Made by a program: the position numbers and the translations under genes. The notes beneath the pieces were generated by a model. The model ran no database searches and was not told the DNA's origin. It saw only the letters and a program-made list of their open reading frames with translations. From Streptomyces brasiliensis (GTDB taxonomy: Bacteria; Actinomycetota; Actinomycetes; Streptomycetales; Streptomycetaceae): DNA of 64,000 bases. The stretch lies in the NCBI RefSeq assembly GCF_014647875.1, contig NZ_BMQA01000033.1:23847-87846 (forward strand), given 5' to 3'. How positions within the stretch are numbered: position 1 is the first letter of the stretch; the number at the start of each line of letters is the position of its first letter. Positions 54,018 to 63,523 of the stretch are shown here, piece after piece.

Positions 54018-55178
54018 CTACTTCACCTCCAGCTCAAGGATCCGGTCGTCCCCGTCCTTCGGGCTGCCCCTGCCGTCCGTGTTGCTCGTGATCAGCCACA
54101 GCTTGTCGCCGCCCGCCGCGGCCACCGTGCGCAGACGGCCGTATCTGCCGTCGAGGAAGGACTGCGGCGCGGCCGCGGCCTCCGTACCCTTCAGCGGGAT
54201 GCGCCACAGACGCTGACCTCTCAGGCCCGCCATCCAGATGACGCCGTTCACGTAGGCGATGCCACTGGGGGAGGCCTCGTCCGTGTGCCACTGGGCGATC
54301 GGGTTGTGGTACTTCGTGTCGGACGACTTGCCCTCGACGTTCGGCCAGCCGTAGTTGTCGCCCGGCTTGATCGCGTTCAGCTCGTCCCACGTGTCCTGAC
54401 CGAACTCCGAGGCGAACAGACGCTGTTTGTCGTCCCAGGCGAGGCCCTGCACATTGCGATGGCCGTACGTGTACACGGGGGAGCCCGGGAACGGGTTGCC
54501 CGGGGCCGGTTCGCCCTCCGGGGTCATGCGCAGGATCTTGCCGCCCAGTGACTTCCTGTCCTGCGCCAGCCCCTTCTGCCCGCTCTCGCCCGTGCCCGCA
54601 TAGAGCATGTTGTCCGGGCCGAAGGCGATGCGGCCGCCGTTGTGGATGAAGCCCTTCGGGATGCCCTTGAACACCGTGTCGGGAGCGCCCAGTTGTTCGC
54701 CGGCGGGCTTGTGGTCGTCGTACAGCATGCGGACGATGCGGTTGTCCGAGGCCGAGGTGAAGTACGCGTAGATCATGTGGTCCGAGGCGTAGTCCGGGGA
54801 GAGGGCGATGCCCAGGAGGCCGCCCTCGCCGGCCGGGTCCACGCCGGAGACCTTGCCCAGGTCCGTCTTCTTACCGGTCTTCTCGTCCACCCGGGTGATC
54901 GTCGCGTCGTCCCGCGAGGAGACCAGCAGTCCGCCGCCCGGCAGCGGAGCCAGTCCCCAGGGGCTGTTCAGGCCCTCCGTGACCGTCCGCACCACCTTCA
55001 CCGACCCCTTGGCGGGCGGCGTCTCCGCCGCCCGCTCCGACGGCAGGGCACCGGACGCCGTCCCCTTCGATGCCGTACTCCCGGCCGGGCTTCCTCCACC
55101 CCCGGAGGAGCACCCGGCCGTCAGCAGGAGTACGGCGACGGCCGGCACGGCCGCCCAAGCTCGACGTTGCACGATCAT
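54018..55178 (-). CDS. Secreted glucose/sorbosone dehydrogenase-type lipoprotein
   Basis: A 386-residue protein with a signal peptide and lipobox (LLLTAGCSS), then a Ser/Thr/Ala linker and a six-bladed propeller of the PQQ-dependent soluble aldose-dehydrogenase type (YliI group). Motifs include GLNSPWGLAPLPGG, GEGGLLGIALSPDYA, FIHNGGRIAFGPDNMLY, YTYGHRNVQGLAWD and EFGQDTWDELN. Whether it has PQQ or acts as a sugar oxidase is not testable here. It converges with the LuxR-type regulator gene with only nine bases between the stops. Confidence 0.9.
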   Translation of the reverse strand: MIVQRRAWAAVPAVAVLLLTAGCSSGGGGSPAGSTASKGTASGALPSERAAETPPAKGSVKVVRTVTEGLNSPWGLAPLPGGGLLVSSRDDATITRVDEKTGKKTDLGKVSGVDPAGEGGLLGIALSPDYASDHMIYAYFTSASDNRIVRMLYDDHKPAGEQLGAPDTVFKGIPKGFIHNGGRIAFGPDNMLYAGTGESGQKGLAQDRKSLGGKILRMTPEGEPAPGNPFPGSPVYTYGHRNVQGLAWDDKQRLFASEFGQDTWDELNAIKPGDNYGWPNVEGKSSDTKYHNPIAQWHTDEASPSGIAYVNGVIWMAGLRGQRLWRIPLKGTEAAAAPQSFLDGRYGRLRTVAAAGGDKLWLITSNTDGRGSPKDGDDRILELEVK

Positions 55179-55311
55179 GGTCCCTTCGACGCGGCGTCCC
55201 CAGGCAGGTTCTACTCCTCATACACCGCCCACACCCCCCGGGTTCCCGATCAGCCCGGCCGAAATCGCGCACACTCTCGGCCCAGCCCCCCCCGCTTCCC
55301 GCTCCCGCCCC

Positions 55312-56310
55312 TCAGTCCCAGGACCCCTGGGCCGCGGGCAACCCCGCCAGCGCGGTCAAGTCCTCCGCAGTCAGCCGCAGGCCGGCCGCCGCCGCGTTCT
55401 CCTCCACCCAGCACTCATGCTTCGCTCCCGGCACCGGGACCACATGACGGCCCTGGGCCAAGGTCCACGCCAGGGCCACCTGGGCCGGCGTGACGTTCTC
55501 GCCGTGCCGCCAGGCCACGCGGCGCAGGCCCGCCACGATCGGCTGGTTCGCCGCCATCATCTCCGCCGTGAAGCGGGGATGGCGGGCTCGGACGTCGTCC
55601 GGTTCGAAGCCCTCGCCCGGGATCAGCGTGCCGGTCAGGAAGCCGTTGCCCAGGGGCATCGCCGCCAGGAAGCCCACGCCGCGTGCCTCGCACCAGGGGA
55701 GCAGCGCGTCCAGGGCCTCCGGTGACCACACCGACAGCTCGGCCTGGACGGCACTCACCGGGAACACCTGCTGTACACGCCGGAGTTGGCGAAGCGTTCC
55801 GTCATGCATTCCGGCGCCGGACCGGCGACCGCCGCGCGCACCCATCGCGCACAGGCCGAGCGCCCGCACCTTCCCGGCGTGCACCAGCTCCGCCATCGCG
55901 CCCCAGGTCTCCTCCACCGGGACCTCGGGGTCGGCGCGGTGGAGCTGGTAGAGGTCGATGACGTCCGTCTGGAGCCGACGCAGCGACGCGTCGCAGGCAC
56001 GTTTCACGTACCCGGGGCGGCCGTTGGCCACGATGTGCTGCTCGCCCACCAGCAGACCGGCCTTGGTCGAGACGAACGCGTCCCCGCGCCGCTCCTTCAG
56101 CACCCGGCCCAGCAGCAGCTCGTTGGTGAACGGGCCGTACATGTCGGCCGTGTCCAGGAGCGTCGAACCCAGGTCCAACGCCCGGTGCACGGCCCTGAGC
56201 GACTCGTCGCCCCGCTGCCGCGACCCGCTGTACGCCCAGCTCATCGGCATGCACCCGAGCCCGACGGCCCCGACCGCGAGCGCCCCCGCGCCGATCGTCC
56301 TGCGCTCCAC
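55312..56310 (-). CDS. Aldo/keto reductase
   Basis: About 332 residues. GLGCMPMSWAY near the N-terminus, LLDTADMYGPFTNELLLGRVL with the Asp-Tyr catalytic pair, VSTKAGL with the Lys and DLYQLHRADPEVPVEE with the His are a complete AKR tetrad. It should reduce carbonyls with NADPH. I chose the GTG at 56310, preceded by GAGAGGGAGG; longer frames overlap the divergent hydroxyacid dehydrogenase promoter. Natural substrate is unknown. Confidence 0.9.
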   Translation of the reverse strand: MERRTIGAGALAVGAVGLGCMPMSWAYSGSRQRGDESLRAVHRALDLGSTLLDTADMYGPFTNELLLGRVLKERRGDAFVSTKAGLLVGEQHIVANGRPGYVKRACDASLRRLQTDVIDLYQLHRADPEVPVEETWGAMAELVHAGKVRALGLCAMGARGGRRSGAGMHDGTLRQLRRVQQVFPVSAVQAELSVWSPEALDALLPWCEARGVGFLAAMPLGNGFLTGTLIPGEGFEPDDVRARHPRFTAEMMAANQPIVAGLRRVAWRHGENVTPAQVALAWTLAQGRHVVPVPGAKHECWVEENAAAAGLRLTAEDLTALAGLPAAQGSWD

Positions 56311-56386
56311 CTGCCCGTGAACCTCCCTCTCCTGCCACCCCAACCTAACCTCTGCGCTCCCGTAGCCCTGACATAGCCTCCTGACC

Positions 56387-57352
56387 ATGACTGCAGACGT
56401 ATGGCTTCCCATCCCTCCGGACGAGATCGACGGCCTCCCGCAGGGGCTCAACTACCTGTTCTGGGACGGCGGCGACGACGGCGCGCAGGAGTTCCCGGGC
56501 GACCCCGCCGACTGCGTCGTCTACGTGGTGCCGTACATGAAGCGCCAGACCGTCAAGGTGCGCCCCCTGGAGCGGATGCGCAACCTCCAGGTCGTCCAGA
56601 CCCTCACCGCCGGCGTGGACGACATCACCGCGGCGCTCTCCTCCCTCGTGCCCGGCGTGCGGCTGTGCAACGCCCGCGGGGTGCACGAGGCGAGCACCGC
56701 CGAGCTCGCGCTCACCCTGACCCTCGCCTCCCTGCGCGGCATCCCGAAGTTCGTCCGGGCCCAGCAACAGGGCCGCTGGCAGGGCGAGTTCCACCCCGCC
56801 CTCGCCGACAAGAACGTCCTCATCGTCGGCTACGGCGCCATCGGCTCCGCCATCGAGGACCGGCTCGTGCCCTTCGAGGTCGCGCGGGTGGCGCGCGTCG
56901 CGCGCTCCGAGCGCACCACGGCGCGCGGTCCGGTGCACTCGTTCACCGATCTGCCCGCACTGCTCCCGGAAGCGGACGTGGTCATCCTCTCCACGCCCCT
57001 GAACGACACCACCCGGGGCCTGGTCGACGCCGGCTTTCTCGCGCACATGAAGGACGGAGCGTTGCTGGTCAACGTCGCCCGCGGCCCCGTCGTCGACACC
57101 AAGGCCCTGCTCATGGAGCTGGAGAACGGCCGGATCGGCGCGGCCCTCGACGTCACGGATCCGGAGCCGCTGCCCCCGGCGCATCCCCTGTGGCAGGCGC
57201 CCGGCGTGCTGATCAGCCCGCACGTGGGCGGACCCACCTCCGCCTTCCTGCCGCGCGCCAAGCGGCTCGTGGCCGACCAGCTGAGCCGGTTCGTGAACCG
57301 GGAGCCGTTGCGCAACGTGATCCTTACGACGGGATCGGCGACGAGCGTGTAA
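56387..57352 (+). CDS. D-isomer-specific 2-hydroxyacid dehydrogenase
   Basis: A 321-residue enzyme. The Rossmann motif is VLIVGYGAIGSAIE, the catalytic Arg lies in LLVNVARGPVVD, the Glu in ALDVTDPEPLP and the His in LISPHVGGPTSAF, the standard Arg-Glu-His set. Substrate (glyoxylate, hydroxypyruvate or another 2-ketoacid) is not specified by sequence. It diverges from the aldo/keto reductase. Confidence 0.92.
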   Translation: MTADVWLPIPPDEIDGLPQGLNYLFWDGGDDGAQEFPGDPADCVVYVVPYMKRQTVKVRPLERMRNLQVVQTLTAGVDDITAALSSLVPGVRLCNARGVHEASTAELALTLTLASLRGIPKFVRAQQQGRWQGEFHPALADKNVLIVGYGAIGSAIEDRLVPFEVARVARVARSERTTARGPVHSFTDLPALLPEADVVILSTPLNDTTRGLVDAGFLAHMKDGALLVNVARGPVVDTKALLMELENGRIGAALDVTDPEPLPPAHPLWQAPGVLISPHVGGPTSAFLPRAKRLVADQLSRFVNREPLRNVILTTGSATSV

Positions 57353-57727
57353 TCCGCTTCGGACACCATCCGCAATCTTTCGGGCGCGGACCGTAGATGC
57401 ACACCTCTAGCCGTTACTGAGCGTAGAGAACCTATGTCCCTGAGTGACGAGACTGGTGTATCGTCCCGACAGGGGCTGCGCCGCGTACCGTTCGGCGCCG
57501 GGGATCGACATTTCAGATGTGTGAGGGGGGCGACGGACGATGCACGGCCTATGGACGAACGATCCGACGCGGCGGGGCCGTCGGCGGTGGCCCTGGCACA
57601 CGGCTGCGCACAGACGCGGCCACCACACCGGTCATCACCACCGCAGGCACAACGGACGCAGAAGGCATGCGCACCCAGCGCACCGGGATCCGCGGGACCC
57701 GGGAGCGGCGCGGACCGGGAGGGACCG
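57353..57727 (+). other. 375-bp non-coding leader of the PAS-GGDEF-EAL gene
   Basis: An open frame continues from 57434 into the regulatory gene, but its composition (Pro/His/Thr/Gln-rich) is unlike protein and a good GTG start with GGGAGGG lies at 57728. Near the start, TTACTGAGCGTAGA (57414-57427) resembles the BldD operator consensus with about two mismatches. The stretch probably holds the promoter. Confidence 0.5.
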
Positions 57728-60700
57728 GTGAGCTCGCCGCCGACCCTGACGACCACCCTCGACGGAGCGCTGCGGGCGCGGCCTCCGGCGGGCGCACCGC
57801 CGACCCGTCCGCCGGTCCTGGGCGGCGGGTCCGCCCTGGTCCACCAGCTCGCCCTGGCCCTCGTGTGCGCGGCCTACGCCGTCGGGTCCGCGTTCGGCTG
57901 GGGTTCGGAAGAAGTCGCGCTGATCATGGGTGACTTCGGGCTGACCGCGGCGGCGGGCACCGCCGCCGTCTCCTGTCTCTTCTACGCGCGCGGCCCGCGG
58001 GTCCGCTTTCGACCCGCCTGGCTGCTGTTCGCCCTCTCCTCGGCGATGGCGGCCCTGGGCAACGCGGTCTGGGGGTGGTACGAGGTCGTCCTTGAGCGAC
58101 CCGTGCCCAGCCCCAGCTACGCCGACCTGTTCTTCCTGTGCTTCGCGCCGCCCGCCATCGTGGGCCTCCTGGTCCTCGCCAAGCGGCCGGTGACGAAGGC
58201 GGGCTGGATCTGTCTGGCCCTGGACGCCTGGCTGATCGGGGGTTCGCTGCTGACCCTGTCGTGGAGCCTGGCGCTCGCGCAGGCCGCCCGGTTCGACGGA
58301 CCCAGCGTGGCGCACACAGCGCTGTCGCTGGCGTACCCGCTGCTGGACATCGCCTTGGTCAGCATGGTGCTCGCCCTGCATTTCAGGCGTGCAACGGGCA
58401 ACCGCACCGGGGTGAACACCGCGATCGGCGCGCTCGCCCTGACCGTGATGTGCGACGCCCTGTTCACCTCGCCGCTGCTGCACAGCAGCTACCACTCCGG
58501 CCAGCTGCTCGACGCGGGCTGGTTCGCCGGCTCGCTGCTCCTCGCGTACGCCCCCTGGGCCGCTCCTCGGCACCGGGGCCGGCGGGACGTCGAGCCGTAC
58601 CCCGCGGACCGGCACGTCCCGCACGGGCACGCGCGCGTGGTCCACGAGCAACTGCCCCGGCCGCGGAGCGGCACCCCGCCCCACGAGCCCGCACCCCTCC
58701 CGGGCGGTGACACCGGCCGGTATCCGGCCGGCCGGCCCCTCACCGGCTCCCTCGCCGCGCTCACGCCGTATCTCGCCGCGGCCGTGTGCACGCTGGGCAT
58801 CCTGTACAACGTCCTCAACGGCCGCAGTCCCGACCACGTGGTGCTGATCACCGCCGGCTGCGTGGTGCTGGCGCTCGTCGTGCGCCAGGGCATCATGCTG
58901 CTCGACAACATCACCCTCACCCAGGAACTGGCCCAGAAGGAGAACCACTTCCGCTCCCTGGTGCAGGGCTCGAGCGACGTCATCATGATCGCCGCGCCCA
59001 ACGGCGTCCTGCGCTACGTCTCCCCGGCCGCCGCCGGGGTCTACGGCCGTACGGCGGAGGAACTGGTGGGCTCGGAGCTGGCCCAGCTGATCCATCCGGA
59101 GGACCTGGGCAGCGTGGTGCACGAGGTGCGCCGCTTCCTCGCCGCCAACCCGCTCGAGGAGCCGACCACCCGCATCGAGTGCCGCTTCCGCTCCGGCGGG
59201 GGCGGCTGGCTCAACGTCGAGTCGACCGTCAACCGCCATCACGGTGGCCTCATCTTCAACAGCCGGGACGTGACCGAAAGAGTGCGCCTGCAGGCGCAGC
59301 TCCAGCACAACGCCGAGCACGACCCGCTCACCGACCTGCCCAACCGCGCCCTCTTCACCAAGCGCGTTCAGCAGGCCCTGTCCGGCCGCCGCGCCTCCGA
59401 CCGCGGCGCACATGTGCGCGGTACGGCGGTCCTCTTCATCGACCTGGACGGGTTCAAGGCCGTCAACGACACCATCGGGCACCAGGCCGGGGACGAGCTG
59501 CTCGTCCAGGCCGCCCGCAGACTCCACGAGGCGGTACGGCACGGGGACACCGCCTCCCGGCTGGGCGGCGACGAGTTCGCGGCCCTGATCGTCGGGGACG
59601 GCACCACCACCCGTGACCGCAGTGCCAGGGAGCGGCACATCCTGGAGCTCGCCGACCGCCTCAGGACCACCCTCTCCCAGCCGTACGTCATCGGCGGCAA
59701 CGATGTCCGCGTGAACGCCTCCATCGGCGTCGCCTTCGCCGAACAGGGCCTGGGCGCAGGCGAGTTGCTGCGCAACGCCGACCTGGCCATGTACCGGGCC
59801 AAGTCGGCGGGCAAGGGCCGGGTCGAGCTGTACAAGCCGCAGATGCAGCAGGACGTCGTACGCAAGGCGGAGCTGGCCACCCGGCTGCGGGCCGCGCTGC
59901 ACGACGGCGAGTTCGCGCTGCTGCACCAGCCCGTGGTGTGCCTCGAGAGCGGCCGGATCACGTCGGTCTCCGCCCAGGCGCGCTGGCGCTCCTCGCAGGG
60001 GGTGCTGTTCACGCCGGCCGAGTTCCTGCGGGTCGCCGAGGACTGCGACAAGACCGCGGAGCTGGACCGCTGGATCCTCGAGGAGGCCGTGGAACAGGCG
60101 GCCGAGCGCGCCGCGACCGGACTCGCCGTCCCCGTGGCCGTCCGGATGGGCGCCCGGCGGCTCCTGGACCGGTCGATGCCGCTGGGTTCGGTGGAGGCCC
60201 TGCTGACCCGGCACGGGCTGCCGTCGGGGTCGCTGGTGATCGAGCTGGCCGACACCGACCCCCGGGTCTCCCTGGACGACCTGGAGCGGCGGCTGGCCAC
60301 CCTCAGGCGACTGGGCGTCCGGATCTCGCTGGACGGCTTCGGCAACGGCTATGCAGCGATCACGGCACTGCGGCGGCTCCCCGTCGACGTGCTGAAACTC
60401 GACCGTGGCCTGGTCGAGGGCGTCGTCGAGTCCGCGCGGCTGCACAAGATCACCAGCGGGCTGCTCCGGATCGCCGCCGACCTCGGGCTGCAGTCCGTGG
60501 CCGAGGGCGTGGACCTCCCGGAGCAGGTCGTCGCCCTGCGCGCGATGGGCTGCACCCACGGCCAGGGCATGGCGTTCGCCGGCCCGCTGGACGAGTACCG
60601 GCTGCGCACGGCGCTCGGATCCGGCCGCTGTCCGGTCCCGCACGGACCGGTCGAACCGGCGTTCGCGGGCGGGGCCAGTCGGGTGTACACCGGAGGTGTT

Positions 60701-60766
60701 CCCGCTGTCTTCGGAGGCGGCAGTGCCCTTCGCTCACATAATGAGACTCCCGTCCCACCCACTTGA
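57728..60766 (+). CDS. Membrane PAS-GGDEF-EAL protein with degenerate EAL domain
   Basis: About 1012 residues. An N-terminal membrane region (about 35-400) with eight or so helices is followed by a PAS domain (about 404-530), then GGDEF and EAL domains. The GGDEF motif (613-617) is intact and the inhibitory I-site RHGD (604-607) is present, so c-di-GMP synthesis is likely. The EAL domain is degenerate: EAL reads SAQ, the NVS motif reads RMG, and DDFG reads DGFG. So this looks like a cyclase whose EAL has become a sensor. From memory it matches the position of a cdg gene in S. coelicolor; I give no symbol. Confidence 0.88.
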   Translation: MSSPPTLTTTLDGALRARPPAGAPPTRPPVLGGGSALVHQLALALVCAAYAVGSAFGWGSEEVALIMGDFGLTAAAGTAAVSCLFYARGPRVRFRPAWLLFALSSAMAALGNAVWGWYEVVLERPVPSPSYADLFFLCFAPPAIVGLLVLAKRPVTKAGWICLALDAWLIGGSLLTLSWSLALAQAARFDGPSVAHTALSLAYPLLDIALVSMVLALHFRRATGNRTGVNTAIGALALTVMCDALFTSPLLHSSYHSGQLLDAGWFAGSLLLAYAPWAAPRHRGRRDVEPYPADRHVPHGHARVVHEQLPRPRSGTPPHEPAPLPGGDTGRYPAGRPLTGSLAALTPYLAAAVCTLGILYNVLNGRSPDHVVLITAGCVVLALVVRQGIMLLDNITLTQELAQKENHFRSLVQGSSDVIMIAAPNGVLRYVSPAAAGVYGRTAEELVGSELAQLIHPEDLGSVVHEVRRFLAANPLEEPTTRIECRFRSGGGGWLNVESTVNRHHGGLIFNSRDVTERVRLQAQLQHNAEHDPLTDLPNRALFTKRVQQALSGRRASDRGAHVRGTAVLFIDLDGFKAVNDTIGHQAGDELLVQAARRLHEAVRHGDTASRLGGDEFAALIVGDGTTTRDRSARERHILELADRLRTTLSQPYVIGGNDVRVNASIGVAFAEQGLGAGELLRNADLAMYRAKSAGKGRVELYKPQMQQDVVRKAELATRLRAALHDGEFALLHQPVVCLESGRITSVSAQARWRSSQGVLFTPAEFLRVAEDCDKTAELDRWILEEAVEQAAERAATGLAVPVAVRMGARRLLDRSMPLGSVEALLTRHGLPSGSLVIELADTDPRVSLDDLERRLATLRRLGVRISLDGFGNGYAAITALRRLPVDVLKLDRGLVEGVVESARLHKITSGLLRIAADLGLQSVAEGVDLPEQVVALRAMGCTHGQGMAFAGPLDEYRLRTALGSGRCPVPHGPVEPAFAGGASRVYTGGVPAVFGGGSALRSHNETPVPPT

Positions 60767-60799
60767 CACGTGGTGCGTGCCGGGGGGAGGGTCAGTGCC

Positions 60800-60841
60800 A
60801 TGCGCACCCGAATTCTCGTACTTGGACAGCGCGTCGGCTGA
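60800..60841 (+). CDS. ilv leader peptide
   Basis: A 13-residue ORF, MRTRILVLGQRVG, starts at an ATG behind GGGGGGAGG. It contains consecutive Ile-Leu-Val-Leu codons plus a later Val, so ribosome stalling would report branched-chain amino-acid supply. Several codons (ATT, GTA, CTT, CGA, GGA) are rare in this genome, which would strengthen the stall. A terminator hairpin follows. Confidence 0.88.
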   Translation: MRTRILVLGQRVG

Positions 60842-60893
60842 GCTGGGACACACCGGAGGACGATCCGGAACCTAGCGACCACACCGGCGCGCT

Positions 60894-60930
60894 CCCCTCG
60901 CTTGCCTTGCGGCACGAGGGGTTTTTTGTT
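60894..60930 (+). terminator. ilv attenuator terminator
   Basis: CCCCTCG and CGAGGGG arms with a 14-nt loop are followed by six T (60922-60927) and GTT. An upstream hairpin (CCGGA and TCCGG arms at about 60853-60868) may serve as antiterminator partner or pause hairpin. Together with the leader peptide it forms a classical attenuator ahead of ilvB. Confidence 0.88.
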
Positions 60931-61007
60931 GCACAGGCACCATGCGGACAACAGCCGCACACCGCACGAACTTCGCAAAAACCCTCAGCATCGAGAAGAG
61001 AATGCCG

Positions 61008-62861
61008 ATGACCGAGCAGGCCACCGGGGCCCACCAGCCGCAGCCGCGGCCCCGTTCCGGAGGACAGCAGTCCGCCCCCGTCGAGCACGTCACGGGCGCG
61101 CAGTCCCTCATCCGTTCGCTCGAGGAGGTCGGCGCCGACACGGTATTCGGCATTCCGGGCGGTGCGATCCTGCCCGCCTACGACCCGCTGATGGACTCCA
61201 CCAGGGTCCGCCACGTCCTGGTCCGCCACGAGCAGGGCGCCGGACACGCGGCCACCGGGTACGCGCAGGCCACCGGCAAGGTCGGCGTCTGCATGGCGAC
61301 GTCGGGACCGGGTGCGACGAACCTGGTCACGCCCATCGCCGACGCGCACATGGACTCGGTGCCGATCGTGGCGATCACCGGCCAGGTCACCTCGAAGGCG
61401 ATCGGCACGGACGCCTTCCAGGAAGCGGACATCGTCGGCATCACCATGCCGATCACCAAGCACAACTTCCTGGTCACCAAGGCCGAGGACATCCCGCGGG
61501 TGATCGCGCAGGCCTTCCACATCGCGTCCACCGGCCGGCCGGGCCCGGTCCTGGTGGACATCGCCAAGGACGCGCTGCAGGCGCAGACCACGTTCTCCTG
61601 GCCCCCCATCTTGGACCTGCCCGGCTACCGGCCCGTCACCAAGCCGCACGCCAAGCAGATCCGCGAGGCCGCCAAGCTGATCACCTCCGCGAAGCGGCCC
61701 GTCCTGTACGTCGGTGGTGGCGTCCTCAAGGCGCACGCCACCGCGGAGCTCAAGGTTCTCGCCGAGCTCACCGGAGCGCCCGTCACCACCACCCTGATGG
61801 CGCTCGGCGCGTTCCCCGACAGCCACAAGCTGCACGTGGGAATGCCGGGCATGCACGGTTCGGTCACCGCCGTCACCGCGCTGCAGAAGGCCGACCTGAT
61901 CGTCGCCCTCGGAGCCCGCTTCGACGATCGCGTCACCGGCAAGCTGGACAGCTTCGCCCCGTACGCCAAGATCGTCCACGCCGACATCGACCCCGCCGAG
62001 ATCGGCAAGAACCGCGACGCCGACGTGCCCATCGTCGGTGACGCGCGCGAGGTCATCGCCGACCTGGTCCAGGCCGTGCAGAAGGAACACAGCGAGGGCC
62101 ACCGGGGCGACTACACCGCCTGGTGGAAGGACCTCAACCGCTGGCGCGACACCTACCCGCTCGGCTACGACCAGCCCGAGGACGGCTCGCTGTCCCCGCA
62201 GCAGGTCATCGAGCGCATCGGCCAGCTGGCGCCCGAGGGCTCGGTCTTCGCCGCGGGTGTCGGCCAGCACCAGATGTGGGCCGCGCACTTCATCCAGTAC
62301 GACAGGCCCGCCACCTGGCTGAACTCCGGCGGCGCCGGAACCATGGGCTACGCGGTTCCGGCCGCCATGGGCGCCAAGGCCGGCGCCCCGGACCGTACGG
62401 TCTGGGCGATCGACGGCGACGGCTGCTTCCAGATGACCAATCAGGAACTGACCACCTGCACCCTGAACAACATCCCGATCAAGGTCGCCATCATCAACAA
62501 CGGCGCCCTCGGGATGGTCCGCCAGTGGCAGACCCTGTTCTACAACCAGCGGTACTCCAACACCGTGCTGCACTCCGGCCCCGGGGCGGACGGCAAGCAG
62601 CCGAGCGCCGGTACCCGCGTGCCGGACTTCGTGAGGCTGTCGGAGGCGATGGGCTGCTACGCGATCCGCTGCGAGCGGCCGGAGGACCTGGACAAGGTCA
62701 TCGAGGAGGCGAACTCGATCAACGACCGACCGGTCGTGGTGGACTTCATCGTCCACCAGGACGCGATGGTCTGGCCGATGGTCGCCGCGGGCACCTCCAA
62801 CGACGAGATCATGGCCGCCCGGGACGTCCGCCCCGACTTCGGCGACAACGAAGACGACTGA
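61008..62861 (+). CDS. ilvB: Acetolactate synthase large subunit
   Basis: A 617-residue ThDP enzyme making acetolactate and acetohydroxybutyrate, the first committed step for valine, leucine and isoleucine. The catalytic Glu region is VRHEQGAGHAATGYAQATGK. FAD-binding and central domains follow, and DGDGCFQMTNQELTT is the ThDP motif. The ATG at 61008 follows GAGAAGAG; an ATG two codons upstream is an alternative. The first 25 residues are Gln/Pro-rich (GAHQPQPRPRSGGQQ), a common actinobacterial extension. Confidence 0.97.
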   Translation: MTEQATGAHQPQPRPRSGGQQSAPVEHVTGAQSLIRSLEEVGADTVFGIPGGAILPAYDPLMDSTRVRHVLVRHEQGAGHAATGYAQATGKVGVCMATSGPGATNLVTPIADAHMDSVPIVAITGQVTSKAIGTDAFQEADIVGITMPITKHNFLVTKAEDIPRVIAQAFHIASTGRPGPVLVDIAKDALQAQTTFSWPPILDLPGYRPVTKPHAKQIREAAKLITSAKRPVLYVGGGVLKAHATAELKVLAELTGAPVTTTLMALGAFPDSHKLHVGMPGMHGSVTAVTALQKADLIVALGARFDDRVTGKLDSFAPYAKIVHADIDPAEIGKNRDADVPIVGDAREVIADLVQAVQKEHSEGHRGDYTAWWKDLNRWRDTYPLGYDQPEDGSLSPQQVIERIGQLAPEGSVFAAGVGQHQMWAAHFIQYDRPATWLNSGGAGTMGYAVPAAMGAKAGAPDRTVWAIDGDGCFQMTNQELTTCTLNNIPIKVAIINNGALGMVRQWQTLFYNQRYSNTVLHSGPGADGKQPSAGTRVPDFVRLSEAMGCYAIRCERPEDLDKVIEEANSINDRPVVVDFIVHQDAMVWPMVAAGTSNDEIMAARDVRPDFGDNEDD

Positions 62862-62879
62862 GCGAGGAAGACCAGAGAT

Positions 62880-63404
62880 ATGTCCAAGCACACGCTCTCC
62901 GTCCTGGTGGAGAACACGCCGGGCATCCTCGCCCGGATCGCCGCCCTGTTCTCCCGCCGCGGCTTCAACATCGACTCGCTCGCGGTCGGCGTCACCGAGC
63001 ACCCCGACATCTCCCGCATCACCATCGTGGTGGGCGTCGAGGACCTGCCGCTCGAGCAGGTGACCAAGCAGCTCAACAAGCTCGTCAACGTGCTGAAGAT
63101 CGTCGAACTGGAGCCGGGTCAGGCCGTTCAGCGCGAACTCGTTCTGGTGAAGGTGCGCGCCGACAACGAGACGCGCTCCCAGATCGTCGAGATCGTCCAG
63201 CTGTTCCGCGCCAAGACCGTCGACGTCTCCCCGGAGGCCGTCACCGTCGAGGCCACCGGCAGCGGCGAGAAGCTGTCGGCCATGCTCAAGATGCTGGAGC
63301 CGTTCGGCATCAAGGAGCTGGTCCAGTCCGGCACCATCGCGATCGGACGCGGTGCCCGTTCGATCACCGACCGGTCGCTGCGTGCCCTCGACCGGTCCGC
63401 ATAA
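62880..63404 (+). CDS. ilvN: Acetolactate synthase small (regulatory) subunit
   Basis: A 174-residue ACT-domain subunit. HTLSVLVENTPGILARIAAL, FSRRGFNIDSLAVGVTEHPD and the C-terminal domain (KLVNVLKIVELEPGQAVQRE) are typical. It binds valine and tunes IlvB. It starts 18 bp after ilvB with a GAGGAAG ribosome site. A hairpin follows before ilvC. Confidence 0.97.
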   Translation: MSKHTLSVLVENTPGILARIAALFSRRGFNIDSLAVGVTEHPDISRITIVVGVEDLPLEQVTKQLNKLVNVLKIVELEPGQAVQRELVLVKVRADNETRSQIVEIVQLFRAKTVDVSPEAVTVEATGSGEKLSAMLKMLEPFGIKELVQSGTIAIGRGARSITDRSLRALDRSA

Positions 63405-63413
63405 CGACGCGTT

Positions 63414-63441
63414 CGGGCGACCGGGGGACACCGGTCGCCCG
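63414..63441 (+). terminator. Hairpin between ilvN and ilvC
   Basis: An 11-bp stem, CGGGCGACCGG with CCGGTCGCCCG, around a 6-nt loop sits nine bases past the ilvN stop. A second short hairpin (CCCACCG and CGGTGGG, 63471-63489) lies in the ilvC leader. They may dampen read-through from ilvBN or form the 5' end of a separate ilvC message. Confidence 0.55.
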
Positions 63442-63523
63442 TATGCCGAGACCCCGCATCCTCCGTTCCCCCCACCGGCATACGGTGGGACGCAACACCT
63501 GCACACCAAGGAGAGAACCCAAA

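Noticed and set aside
57434..57727. A 98-residue N-terminal extension of the PAS-GGDEF-EAL protein
   Set aside because: Composition is not protein-like and the GTG at 57728 has a strong ribosome site.
57635..60643. A 1002-codon open frame on the minus strand
   Set aside because: It is the antisense shadow of the PAS-GGDEF-EAL gene and shows no recognisable domain.
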